Source: DASVFB01 sp963766345 (lineage in GTDB: Bacteria; Actinomycetota; Thermoleophilia; Gaiellales; Gaiellaceae). From it: a stretch of DNA of 64,000 bases. This document shows, piece after piece, positions 44,726-52,692 of this stretch (its first letter is position 1; each line of letters opens with the position of its first letter). The notes under the pieces were generated by a model that saw only the letters and a list, made by a program, of their open reading frames with translations, made no database searches and was not told the origin of the DNA. Both the position numbers and the translations under genes were made by a program. The stretch spans positions 496,001-560,000 of the forward strand of contig CAVXZL010000010.1 of NCBI GenBank assembly GCA_963766345.1, written 5' to 3'.

Positions 44726-45328
44726 GTGACACGCAGGTTCTCTGCCGTCGTTCTGGCGGCACTCGTGCTGGTTCCGTCGGCTGCGGCCGTCCGGGTGCAC
44801 GTGCGCGTCGAAGGCGCAAAGACGACGATCTGGGGCACGACGGCGCCGCTCGTCAACGTGCAGGCGAACGCCCTCGACGCGCTCGAGGCCGCGTCCGGGA
44901 TCGGCGAGTTCTACTACCACGTGCAGCGCACTTCCTTCGGGCCGTACGTCGACCAGATCGGGCGCAACGCCGGAGCCGGCACGGCCGGCTGGGTCTTCAA
45001 GGTGGACGGCCAGTCACCGCCGGTCGGAGCCGACGCGGTGACGCTGAAGGACGGCGACACGGTGCTCTGGTACTGGGCGCAGTTCGGCGCCGCCGGCGGG
45101 CCGAGGACGCTCGCGCTCGAGCGTGGCGCCAAGGGTTGCTATCGCGTCTACCAGGAGGACGACAACGGCGTGCGCACGGCCGCGCTCGGCGCGGTGCTGC
45201 ACGTGGGACGGACACGTGTCGTGCAGACGCAGGGCTCGACGCAGGCGGCTGTCGGCTGTCCCGGCAAGCATCGCGGCCTCGTCCGGGCGACGCTCGCCGG
45301 CGCGGTTCGGTCGAACGCGCTCACGTGA
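44726..45328 (+). CDS. Exported DUF4430 (transcobalamin C-terminal-like) protein
   Basis: A 200-residue exported protein. A signal peptide (FSAVVLAALVLVPSAAA) precedes a DUF4430 domain (ANALDALEAASGIGEFYYHV, then GWVFKVDGQSPPVGADAVTLKDGDTVLWYWAQFG) and a C-terminal part with two Cys that may pair. DUF4430 is the beta domain that closes over cobalamin in animal transcobalamin and intrinsic factor. With the riboswitch directly upstream, a role in capturing vitamin B12 or a related corrinoid outside the membrane is likely but unproven. The start is GTG with GGGAGG five bases upstream. Confidence 0.88.
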   Translation: MTRRFSAVVLAALVLVPSAAAVRVHVRVEGAKTTIWGTTAPLVNVQANALDALEAASGIGEFYYHVQRTSFGPYVDQIGRNAGAGTAGWVFKVDGQSPPVGADAVTLKDGDTVLWYWAQFGAAGGPRTLALERGAKGCYRVYQEDDNGVRTAALGAVLHVGRTRVVQTQGSTQAAVGCPGKHRGLVRATLAGAVRSNALT

Positions 45329-45690
45329 GACGTCTCGCGTCGCTGCTCGTCCTCGTCCTCGCTCTCGCCGGCTGCGGCGGGAGCGGGGGCAGCGCGACGC
45401 TCAAGGTGACGCGCGACCACGGTCGGCACGTTCTCCTCACGGCGAGCGTGCCGTCCGGGCTGACGGCGATGCAGGCGCTGCAGCGAAAGGCGGACGTGAA
45501 GACTTCGTACGCCGGCCGCTTCGTCGTCTCGATCAACGGCGTCGCGAGCGAGCCGCGCCGCGACTGGTTCTACTTCGTCAACGGGAAGCTCGGCGATCGC
45601 AGCGCCTCCGAGGTGCGGCTCCACGAGGGCGACGTCGAGTGGTGGGACTACAGGCGCTGGAGCAATCCCGCCGAGGTGCAGACGCCGTGA
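45325..45690 (+). CDS. DUF4430 lipoprotein
   Basis: A 121-residue lipoprotein. The signal peptide ends in a lipobox (LVLALAGCGG, lipid-anchored Cys at about 17). The DUF4430 domain follows, with SGLTAMQALQRKADVKTSY, VVSINGVASEPRRDWFYFVNGKLGD, and VRLHEGDVEWWDYRRW. It is a second, minimal beta-domain protein anchored at the membrane, where it could pass a ligand to the ECF transporter. Its GTG overlaps the previous stop as GTGA and its own stop overlaps the T-component start in the same way. Confidence 0.9.
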   Translation: MRRLASLLVLVLALAGCGGSGGSATLKVTRDHGRHVLLTASVPSGLTAMQALQRKADVKTSYAGRFVVSINGVASEPRRDWFYFVNGKLGDRSASEVRLHEGDVEWWDYRRWSNPAEVQTP

Positions 45691-46382
45691 GTGCCGTGCC
45701 GGCGGCTGCGTTGCTCGCTGCGCTCGCGCTCGCCGCGCTCTTCGCGCACTCCCTGTGGGCGGTCGGCGGCGTCACGCTCGTGCTCTTCGTCGTGTGCCTG
45801 CGTGCGCCTCGCGGACCGCGGCGGGTTGTCTTCGTCGGGGTGGCCTTCTCGGCGGGAATGGTCTTCGTGCTCTCACCGTGGCTCCAGCAGACGGGGTCGC
45901 ACCCGCTCTTTCCGGGGCCGATCGTGCCGGTGCTCGGCGAGCTCTCGGTGACGAGCGAGGAGCTGCGCCTCGCGGCGCTGTACGCGCTGCGCTTCGCGGC
46001 CGTCGGCCTCGCGTCCGGCGCCTACGTGCTGTTGCTCGATCACGACCGCTTGCTCGGCGCCGCGTCGTGGGCGCGGCGCTCGGCGCTCGCCGTCGCCCTC
46101 GCGACGCGGCTCGTCCCGATGCTCGAGCGCGACGCGGTCGGTCTCGTCGAGGCGCTGCGCGGCCGGGGAGTCGAGATGCACGGCGCACGCGGGCACGCGC
46201 GACTGCTCTCGCCGCTGCTCGCGGGGTCGCTCGAGCGCGGGCTGAACCTCGCCGAGGCGATGGAGGCGCGGGGCTTCGGCCTTCCCGGGCGCACGCGCGT
46301 GCCGCCGCCGCCGTGGACGTGGCGCGACCGGCTCGCGCTCGCTGCCGCGCCGTTGATCGCCTTCGGAGCGCTGTGGCTCTAG
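45687..46382 (+). CDS. ECF transporter T component (EcfT/CbiQ family)
   Basis: A 231-residue integral membrane coupling protein with five to six membrane segments. The hallmark coupling-helix motifs are present: VEALRGRGVEM and LAEAMEARGFG, each with the Ala-Arg-Gly type turn that contacts the ATPases. It links ATP hydrolysis to toppling of the substrate-binding S component. The location inside a B12-riboswitch operon argues for a dedicated (group I) cobalamin ECF transporter. GTG start, coupled on both sides. Confidence 0.93.
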   Translation: MSAVPAAALLAALALAALFAHSLWAVGGVTLVLFVVCLRAPRGPRRVVFVGVAFSAGMVFVLSPWLQQTGSHPLFPGPIVPVLGELSVTSEELRLAALYALRFAAVGLASGAYVLLLDHDRLLGAASWARRSALAVALATRLVPMLERDAVGLVEALRGRGVEMHGARGHARLLSPLLAGSLERGLNLAEAMEARGFGLPGRTRVPPPPWTWRDRLALAAAPLIAFGALWL

Positions 46383-47677
46383 CGTCCGTCGAGCACCTGA
46401 CGTTCTCCTATCCGGGCGCCGAGCGCCCGGCGGTCGACGACGTCTCGCTCGAGCTCGAGGCGGGCGAGTTCGTCGCGCTGCTCGGCGCCTCGGGCTCGGG
46501 CAAGTCGACACTGCTGCGGGCTCTGGCGGGGCTCGTGCCGCACTTCCACGGCGGCCGTTTCACCGGGCGCGTCGTCGTCGGCGGCCTTGACACGCGGACG
46601 ACGCACCCGGCCGAGCTCGCCGGCACCGTCGCGACAGTGTTCCAGGAGCCCGAGGAGCAGGTCGTGCTCACGCGCGTCCTCACCGAGGTCTCGTTCGGGC
46701 TGGAGAATCTCGGCACCCCGCCCGCGGAGATCGTGCCGCGGGCACTCCGCGCGCTGCAGACGGTCGGCGCAGAGCACCTGGCGGAGCGTCCGGTCGCAGA
46801 GCTCTCGGGCGGTGAGCTGCAGCGCGTCTGCCTCGCGTCGGCGCTCGCGCTCGAGCCCGAGCTGTTGCTGCTCGACGAGCCGTCCTCGCAGCTCGATCCG
46901 GACACCGCGCGCGCGATCTTCGAATACGCGCGCGCGCAGGGCTGCGCCGTCGTCGTGGCGGAGCAGCGGCCGGAGCTGCCGCTCGAGCTCGCCGACCGCG
47001 TCGTCTTCATGCGCGACGGTGTGGTCGTCGACGATCTCCCTCCCGCATGGGTCGAGTCGCCGGCGCCCGCCGAGGCGGCGTCAGGGCTCGGCGCGAACGT
47101 CGTCGACGTCGAGTGCGTCTCGTTCGCGTATCCCGGCGGCCCACCGGTCGTGTTCGAGGAGTCGCTGTCGCTTCGCCGCGGCGAGATCGTCGCCCTCGTC
47201 GGTCAGAACGGCGCGGGAAAGACGACGCTTGCGAAGCTCGCAGCCGGCTTGCTCGTGCCGAGCGCGGGCCGCGTGGAGCGGGAGGGACGCGCCGGGTACC
47301 TGAGCCAGGACCCGGGCCGCTTCCTCGTCGCCGAGACCGTGCTCGCCGAGGTTGCGCTCGCCGCCGCGCCGGAGCGCGCGCGACGGTGTCTCGAGGACGT
47401 CGGCCTGCTCGCGTTCGCCGACCGCCACCCGCGCGACCTCTCGAGCGGCGAGCGCGAGCGCGTCGCGATCGCCGCGGTGCTCGCGATCGAGCCGGATCTC
47501 CTCGTCCTCGACGAGCCGACGCGCGGCGTCGACCCGGAGCGGAAGGTCGAGCTGGCCCACTTGCTACGCACGGACGCGGCGTTGCGGGCGACGCTCGTCG
47601 TCACGCACGACCGCGGCTTTGCCTTGTCCGTGGCAGACAGGACTGTCGTTCTCGGCCGCGAGGTTGTCCATGTATAG
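46373..47677 (+). CDS. ECF transporter ATPase, two fused ABC domains
   Basis: A 434-residue protein with two nucleotide-binding domains in one chain, replacing the usual separate A and A' subunits. Domain 1: Walker A GASGSGKST near 36-44, Q loop TVFQEPEEQVV, signature LSGGELQR, Walker B LLLLDEPSSQLD. Domain 2 from about residue 240: Walker A GQNGAGKTT, signature LSSGERER, Walker B LLVLDEPTRGVD, with His switch VTHDRG. The second signature has Ser where Gly is usual. GTG 46373 overlaps the T-component gene by ten bases. Confidence 0.95.
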   Translation: MALASVEHLTFSYPGAERPAVDDVSLELEAGEFVALLGASGSGKSTLLRALAGLVPHFHGGRFTGRVVVGGLDTRTTHPAELAGTVATVFQEPEEQVVLTRVLTEVSFGLENLGTPPAEIVPRALRALQTVGAEHLAERPVAELSGGELQRVCLASALALEPELLLLDEPSSQLDPDTARAIFEYARAQGCAVVVAEQRPELPLELADRVVFMRDGVVVDDLPPAWVESPAPAEAASGLGANVVDVECVSFAYPGGPPVVFEESLSLRRGEIVALVGQNGAGKTTLAKLAAGLLVPSAGRVEREGRAGYLSQDPGRFLVAETVLAEVALAAAPERARRCLEDVGLLAFADRHPRDLSSGERERVAIAAVLAIEPDLLVLDEPTRGVDPERKVELAHLLRTDAALRATLVVTHDRGFALSVADRTVVLGREVVHV

Positions 47678-48347
47678 ACAAGGCCAACCGCTGTTCCTCG
47701 CGGCCGTGTCCGCGTTCGGTGTCGGCCTCGTGCTCGCGGCGACGGGCGAGGCGCGCGTGTCCATCTGGTTCGTCGCCGCGTCGCTGATCGCGGCCGCCGT
47801 CGTCTGGCTCGAGGGCGGGCCGGACTCCGCGAAGGAGATCGCGGTCGTCGCGACGCTCGCCGGCGCGGCCGCGGCGGGCCGCGTCCTCTTCGCAGCCGTC
47901 CCGGGAGTCCAGCCCGTCACGGTGATGACGATCGTGGCGGGCGCCGCCCTCGGTCTGCGTGCGGGGGTCGCGGTCGGGATGCTCGCGGCGTTCGTGTCGA
48001 ACTTCTTCCTCGCGCAGGGGCCGTGGACTCCGTACCAGATGCTCGCATGGGGAGCGTGCGGCGCGATCGGCGCGCTGCTCGCGCCGCTGCTGCGGAGGCG
48101 CATCACGCTCGCCGTCGTCGCCTTCGTGCTGGGCTTCGCGTTCAGCACGTTCATGGACGTCTGGGAGTGGTTCGCCTTCTGGCCGCACGACGTGCGCTCG
48201 CTCGTCCTCGTCGTCGGCCGCGGGATCCCGTTCAGCCTCGCGCACGCGATCGGCAACTTCGTGCTCGCGATGGCCGCCGGGCCGGAGTTGCGTCGCCTGC
48301 TCGAGCGGTACGCGCGCCGCATGCGCGCCGAGGTGGTGTGGGCGTGA
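47670..48347 (+). CDS. ECF transporter S component (substrate-binding, probable cobalamin)
   Basis: A 225-residue membrane protein with about six helices, of the ECF S-component type. Typical stretches are TLAGAAAAGRVLFAAVPGVQPVTVMTIVAGAALG and AAFVSNFFLAQGPWTPYQMLAWGACGAIGALL; the latter resembles S units for cobalamin precursors, queuosine and similar vitamins. Specificity is inferred from the riboswitch. The ATG overlaps the ATPase gene by eight bases and its TGA overlaps the next GTG. Confidence 0.88.
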   Translation: MYRQGQPLFLAAVSAFGVGLVLAATGEARVSIWFVAASLIAAAVVWLEGGPDSAKEIAVVATLAGAAAAGRVLFAAVPGVQPVTVMTIVAGAALGLRAGVAVGMLAAFVSNFFLAQGPWTPYQMLAWGACGAIGALLAPLLRRRITLAVVAFVLGFAFSTFMDVWEWFAFWPHDVRSLVLVVGRGIPFSLAHAIGNFVLAMAAGPELRRLLERYARRMRAEVVWA

Positions 48348-49111
48348 AGCTGCTCGCTTCGCTCGCCGCCGCCGGCGTTCTGGCCGCGACGCCCGCCGGG
48401 TACCTCCGCTCGCAGCAGCAGCCCGACGGAGGCTGGGGCTCGCCGCAGCTCACCGCGTGGTCGGTGCTCGGCCTTCGAGCGGCTGGTGCCGACACCGGCG
48501 GCGCGCTCGACTACCTCGTCGCACACGAGGGCGAGCTCTCGAAGCCGACCGAGCTCTCGCTCGTGGCGTGTGCCGAGGCGGCGCTCGGTCACGATCCGAG
48601 TACGCTCCTGCAGCGGCTGCCGTCAAAGCCGGCGGCTGTCAACGACGCGGTCTGGGAGATCTTCGCCCTGCGGCAGAGCAACCGACCCGCGCCGGCGGCG
48701 CTCGTCGCGTACGTGAAGGGAGCGCAGGCGCGAAACGGCGGCTTCCCCTGGGTCAAGGGCGTGCCTCCGGACTCGAACGTCACGGCGTGGGCGGTGCAGG
48801 CTCTGCGCGCGACGGGCGTGAAGGGCGCGCCGATCGTGCGCGCGCTCGCCTATCTCCGGACGCTCGAGGCGCCGAGCGGCGGCTTCCGTCTCGTCGCCGG
48901 GCGCGCGCCCGACGCGCAGTCGACGGCGCTCGCGGTTCAGGCGTTCGTGGCGGCGGGCGCGAAACCGCCGCCGCGGGCCTTCACGTACCTCGCGAGCCTG
49001 CGCCGTTCCGACGGCAGCTACCGCTACTCGCGCGCGTACGCGACGACGCCCGTGTGGGTCACGGCGCAGGTGCTTCCCGCGCTCCTGAAGAAGCCGCTCC
49101 CGTTGCGTTAG
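48344..49111 (+). CDS. Exported prenyltransferase/squalene-cyclase-type repeat protein (alpha/alpha toroid)
   Basis: A 255-residue protein with an N-terminal hydrophobic signal (LLASLAAAGVLAATPAG) and repeated toroid units: SQQQPDGGWGSPQLTAWSVLGLRAAG, ARNGGFPWV...NVTAWAVQALRATG, PSGGFRLV...QSTALAVQAFVAAG and SDGSYRYS...VWVTAQVLPAL. The repeats match the QW-type motif but lack a cyclase DxDD acid. The alpha domain of intrinsic factor and transcobalamin is an alpha/alpha toroid of this kind. As last gene of the operon it may partner with the DUF4430 proteins. GTG overlaps the S-component stop. Confidence 0.85.
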   Translation: MKLLASLAAAGVLAATPAGYLRSQQQPDGGWGSPQLTAWSVLGLRAAGADTGGALDYLVAHEGELSKPTELSLVACAEAALGHDPSTLLQRLPSKPAAVNDAVWEIFALRQSNRPAPAALVAYVKGAQARNGGFPWVKGVPPDSNVTAWAVQALRATGVKGAPIVRALAYLRTLEAPSGGFRLVAGRAPDAQSTALAVQAFVAAGAKPPPRAFTYLASLRRSDGSYRYSRAYATTPVWVTAQVLPALLKKPLPLR

Positions 49112-50004
49112 CGCTCGCGCAGATACTCGACGCGGCGAAGGGAGGACGTGTAGCCGAGCCGCTCGTTGACCGCGAGCATCGCTGCGTTCGTCTCGTCGTT
49201 CGTCGTCCACGCCGCCCGAATGCTCTGCGCGGCAGCCCACGCGAGGGAGGCGCGCTTGACGCGATCGGCGATTCCGCGGTTTCGATAGGCGGGGAGCGTC
49301 GCCGTGTACTCCGTGAACGCGCGCCCGCGCTCGGCGTTCGCCGCGAGGAGCGTGAATCCGACGACGCGGTCGTCGACGATCGCCGCGAAGCTGCCGTCGA
49401 GCGTCACGGTCGGCCGGCGCCAGAACATCTCCAGCCACTCGTCGTACGGCATGTCCGTGATCTCGTCGGTCGTCGGCACGTCGGGCGTCGTGATCATGTC
49501 CACCTCGTAGACCTCTTTCGAGGAGGTCTCGTGCAGCGGCACGATTCGGATCGAATCGTCGGGAGGCGAGGAGGCCACGGTCGAGGGATCGACGCACGAG
49601 AGCGTCTCGGCGCGCTCCTCGGCGAAGCCTCGTGCACGTGCGAACGCGACGCCTTCGGGTGTCTCGACGAACAGCGCCGTGACCCGGCGCGCCGCAAGGC
49701 GAACCAGGTGCTCCTCGACGCGTTCCCAGAGGCTCGCGCCGAGGCCGTCATTCCGGAATGCGCGCCGTACGGCGACGCCCGCATATGCCGCGTCGGCTTC
49801 CGAGAACCACTTCAGGGTCGCCTCTGCACGGCCGGCGACGGAACCGTCGACGATCGCGACCCAGGCGGCGTGTTGCGCCCGCGACGGGACCGCCGCCTCC
49901 TGCTGCAACCAGCTCGCGACGGTCGTCGTCCCGGCCGGGAAGACCTCGTGGATCAACTCGACGACGCCCTCCGCGTCGCGTTCACGGTCGATCGGACGAA
50001 TCAC
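49108..50004 (-). CDS. Tandem GNAT acetyltransferase
   Basis: A 298-residue protein with two GNAT domains. Domain 1 has YAGVAVRRAFRNDGLGASLWERVEEHL, and domain 2 has EYTATLPAYRNRGIADRVKRASLAWAAAQ, each with a recognisable acetyl-CoA loop (R-x-x-G-L/I-x-x). The ending TNDETNAAMLAVNERLGY is usual for small-molecule acetyltransferases of the mycothiol-synthase-like two-domain group. Substrate unknown. The GTG start overlaps the stop of the upstream winged-helix gene by four bases. Confidence 0.85.
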   Translation of the reverse strand: MIRPIDRERDAEGVVELIHEVFPAGTTTVASWLQQEAAVPSRAQHAAWVAIVDGSVAGRAEATLKWFSEADAAYAGVAVRRAFRNDGLGASLWERVEEHLVRLAARRVTALFVETPEGVAFARARGFAEERAETLSCVDPSTVASSPPDDSIRIVPLHETSSKEVYEVDMITTPDVPTTDEITDMPYDEWLEMFWRRPTVTLDGSFAAIVDDRVVGFTLLAANAERGRAFTEYTATLPAYRNRGIADRVKRASLAWAAAQSIRAAWTTNDETNAAMLAVNERLGYTSSLRRVEYLRER

Positions 50005-50786
50005 GCGGCCAACGTTACGTGCCCGTCGATGCGCCTCAGCCGTCCGTCCCGAACGAGGCCGTCGACGAGCGCATCGCTCCAGTACCACTGCCACGAGAAC
50101 CAGCGCCGCAGCTCGCGTTCGGGCGCGACGACGGCGGCCCGCACGCCTGCAAGGAGCAACTCGCCGAGCGCTCGTTCGAGATCTCCGTCCGCGCCACCGG
50201 GGTCCGCGGCGTACGCCTGGTCCCAACGCCACAGCTCGCTCGAGTGAGCGTGCGCCTCGCCCGCCGTCACCTGCACCGAGCGCGCGACGATCGCGCCGCA
50301 GCGCTCGAGCGGCAGGCGTGTCGCCTTCAGCTCCTTCGGCTTGAGCTCCAGCTCGACCTGGAGGTCGGCGATGTTCGACGGCCCGGCGGCCGCGAGATGG
50401 TCGAGCAGCCGGTCCCAGTCGGGCGCGGTCGCACGCATGCGCTCGATCTCGGCACGGCAGATCGGATCGAGCACCGCGGCGACGTGGTGGCCGACGAGCA
50501 TGTTCTTGCCGCGGTGCACCGCGACGACGAGGTAACCGCGCTCCGCGAGCTCGCCGAACCAGGGCCACTTCGTCCGCGGCCACTCGCCGAAGCCGCCGCT
50601 CCCGGGCTTGTACGCCTCCTCGTGAAACGCCTCGTAGAGGCTCGGCAGAGCGGAGTCGGCCGTTCGCGTGAGCAGCCCGCGATCGAGGAGGAACTCCTCG
50701 GCCTCGTCGAGCGATTGCAGCGCCCGGTCCGGTGTCAGGCGACATTCGAGCGCGCGCCGCTCTCGCAGGTCGTCGAGCGTCTCCAC
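50001..50786 (-). CDS. Winged-helix DNA-binding protein, YcaQ/AlkX-like (HTH_42) family
   Basis: A 261-residue protein of the winged-helix family that includes YcaQ, a glycosylase that unhooks interstrand crosslinks. Segments such as FLLDRGLLTRTADSALPSLYEAFHEEAY, ERGYLVVAVHRGKNMLVGHH and the tail SDALVDGLVRDGRLRRIDGHVTLA agree with distant members. The QxQ-type catalytic motif of YcaQ is not evident, so activity is open. GTG 50786 is chosen because starts further upstream would overlap the divergent CinA-like gene, whose ATG is only 19 bases away. Confidence 0.65.
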   Translation of the reverse strand: METLDDLRERRALECRLTPDRALQSLDEAEEFLLDRGLLTRTADSALPSLYEAFHEEAYKPGSGGFGEWPRTKWPWFGELAERGYLVVAVHRGKNMLVGHHVAAVLDPICRAEIERMRATAPDWDRLLDHLAAAGPSNIADLQVELELKPKELKATRLPLERCGAIVARSVQVTAGEAHAHSSELWRWDQAYAADPGGADGDLERALGELLLAGVRAAVVAPERELRRWFSWQWYWSDALVDGLVRDGRLRRIDGHVTLAA

Positions 50787-50805
50787 GTTGCAATACTCGC
50801 CGTCG

Positions 50806-51510
50806 ATGCCGACCGCCGCAATCCTCACGATCGGCAACGAGCTCACGTCGGGCGACGTCGCGAACACGAACGGTACGTGGCTCGCCAAACGGCTCGAGCG
50901 GCTCGGCGTTCAGGTTGCGATCGCCGCGTCGCTGCCCGACGAGATCGACGCCGTCGCCCGCTTCCTCCGGCGCGAGGCGGCGGACGTCGACTTCGTGCTC
51001 GTGACCGGCGGCCTCGGCGGCACACCGGACGACCTGACCCGGGAGGCGGTCGCCGCGGCGTACGGCGTGGCACAGGAGGTCGTGCCCGAGCTCGCCGACG
51101 CGCTCCGCGGCCGCTTTGCGCACGACCCCGAGTACGCGGCGCGCTGGGCGGCGCTGCCCGCCGGGAGCGACCCGATCGAGAACCCGCTCGGCGGTGCGCC
51201 CGGGTTCGTGATCGAGAACGTGTACGTCCTGCCGGGATTGCCGGCCGAGATGGAGGCGATGTTCGCGACGATCGAGACGCGGTTCTCGGGCGCGCCGCCG
51301 ATCGGCTCGTGGCGGCATACGTATGCGACGCGCGAGAGCGAGATCGTCGGCGTCCTCGTCGACGCGGTCGAGCGCTTTCCCGGCCTGCTCGTCGGTTCGT
51401 ACCCGACGTTCGGCGCAGGAGGGCCGCACGTCGAGATCGTGCTCAAGTCGAGCGACGAGCAGCAACTCGCCGCCGCTGCCGACTACGTTTCGTCGGCGCT
51501 TGACACCTAG
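50806..51510 (+). CDS. CinA N-terminal / molybdopterin-binding domain protein
   Basis: A 234-residue protein with a MoCF_biosynth (MoaB/MogA-like) domain as in the N-terminal half of CinA. Features are AILTIGNELTSGDVANTNGTWLAKRLERLG, VLVTGGLGGTPDDLTREAVAAAYG and PGFVIENVYVLPGLPAEMEAMF. The C-terminal nicotinamide-nucleotide amidase domain of full CinA is absent. CinA homologues hydrolyse ADP-ribose-type pyrophosphates; a role here is inference. The ATG follows a -10-like CAATACT by eight bases, suggesting a leaderless mRNA. Confidence 0.85.
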   Translation: MPTAAILTIGNELTSGDVANTNGTWLAKRLERLGVQVAIAASLPDEIDAVARFLRREAADVDFVLVTGGLGGTPDDLTREAVAAAYGVAQEVVPELADALRGRFAHDPEYAARWAALPAGSDPIENPLGGAPGFVIENVYVLPGLPAEMEAMFATIETRFSGAPPIGSWRHTYATRESEIVGVLVDAVERFPGLLVGSYPTFGAGGPHVEIVLKSSDEQQLAAAADYVSSALDT

Positions 51511-51528
51511 CAACACTAGGTATAGCCT
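51500..51528 (+). promoter_or_regulatory. padR promoter with palindromic operator
   Basis: A perfect -35 TTGACA at 51500-51505 faces a -10 (TATAGC at 51521 with a 15-base spacer, or TAGCCT at 51523 with 17). The spacer holds the perfect inverted repeat ACCTAG-N5-CTAGGT (51505-51521). The GTG of padR follows at 51536, so the mRNA is leaderless or nearly so. A PadR dimer on this palindrome would block RNA polymerase, giving autorepression; the identity of the binder is inference. Confidence 0.7.
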
Positions 51529-51535
51529 CAGCCCA

Positions 51536-51847
51536 GTGAACGAGGAGCTCAAGGGGCATCTGGACTCGCTGATCCTCGCAGTGCTCGCCGCGGAGCCCGC
51601 TCACGGCTACGCGATCATGCAGGAGCTGAAGGCGCGCTCCGACGGCGCGTTCGATCTGCCGGAGGGGACGATCTACCCGGCGCTGCACAGGCTCGAGGGA
51701 AGCGGCCTGCTGGCAAGCGGCTGGTCGAGCGCTTCGGGCCGCAGGCGCCGCGTCTACCGGCTCACGCGCCGCGGCCGCGCGAAGCTCGAAAGCCGCAGGC
51801 GCGAGTGGCGCGCGTTCTCGCACGCCGTCGACGCGGTGCTCGCATGA
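51536..51847 (+). CDS. PadR family transcriptional regulator
   Basis: A 103-residue PadR-type winged-helix repressor. The N-terminal domain is LDSLILAVLAAEPAHGYAIMQELKARSDGAFDLPEGTIYPALHRLEGSGLLAS, with the wing SGRRRRVYRLTRRGRAKLE and a short C-terminal dimer helix. The next gene encodes a HAAS-domain membrane protein and overlaps as ATGA, the common two-gene arrangement for this family. The ligand is unknown. Confidence 0.93.
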   Translation: MNEELKGHLDSLILAVLAAEPAHGYAIMQELKARSDGAFDLPEGTIYPALHRLEGSGLLASGWSSASGRRRRVYRLTRRGRAKLESRRREWRAFSHAVDAVLA

Positions 51848-52683
51848 GCTACCTCGACGACCTTTCGCGGGAGCTCGCACGACGCGGGATCCGCGGAGCG
51901 ACGCGCGGTCGGATCCTGAGCGAGGTCGACGACCACCTTCGCTCGGAGCCGAGCGCAGAGGAGCATTTCGGCTCGCCGGCCGCCATTGCGAACGAGTTCG
52001 CGGCCGAGCTCGGGTCGCAGGCGTCGCGGCGGGCCGCCTTCCTCGCCTTCGCGGCGCTCGCCGTCGCCGGCGCGGTGTACGCCGCCGCGTTCGTGTCGCA
52101 GGCGTTCGCAAGGCCGCCGACCGAGACGCTGACGCCCGCGCTGGGCGCGCTCGCGCTCGCGGCGATGGTCGTGGCACCGCAGGTGGCGTTCGTGGCGGGA
52201 GCGCTCGCGCTCGTCCGCGCGCTTCGCCGCCGCGGCCGCGCCATGCCGACGGCCGAGCTGCAGGTTCTGCGCCGCCGCACGTCGGTCGCGCTCGCGTCCG
52301 GCGTCGTGACGATGGGCGCACTCGTGCTCTACGGCCGCGAGTTCGCGCCGTCGCTCGCCGGCTGGTGGACGACGGCCACCTACGCCTCCGCGACCGCTGC
52401 GGCGCTGCTGCTCCTCGGGGCCTCGGTCCCGGCCGCCCGCGCGGCGCGCTTCAAGCCGGAGCTCGCCGGCTCCGCGGGCGACGTCTTCGACGATCTCGGC
52501 CTCGCGAGCGGCGACCCGTGGCGACTCGCCTGCTCGGTCGCGGCCGCCGTCGGAGCGGCGGTCTGGCTCGCCGGCATCGTCCAGGGCGATCCGCTCGACG
52601 GCCTCGTCCGCGGGATCTTCGAAGCGGCCGCCTGCCTGGCCGGCTTCGCGGCGCTCGGGAGGTACCTCGGCCTCCGTCGCTAG
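51844..52683 (+). CDS. HAAS-domain membrane protein (PadR partner)
   Basis: A 279-residue protein. The cytoplasmic N-terminal domain MSYLDDLSRELARRGIRGATRGRILSEVDDHLRS with EEHFGSPAAIANEFAAELG is a HAAS (PadR-associated) domain, often found between PadR and a membrane effector. Six to seven membrane segments follow. These proteins may pass a membrane signal to PadR or be its target. Start ATG overlaps the padR stop. The helicase gene begins nine bases after its end. Confidence 0.82.
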   Translation: MSYLDDLSRELARRGIRGATRGRILSEVDDHLRSEPSAEEHFGSPAAIANEFAAELGSQASRRAAFLAFAALAVAGAVYAAAFVSQAFARPPTETLTPALGALALAAMVVAPQVAFVAGALALVRALRRRGRAMPTAELQVLRRRTSVALASGVVTMGALVLYGREFAPSLAGWWTTATYASATAAALLLLGASVPAARAARFKPELAGSAGDVFDDLGLASGDPWRLACSVAAAVGAAVWLAGIVQGDPLDGLVRGIFEAAACLAGFAALGRYLGLRR

Positions 52684-52692
52684 CATCGGCGC

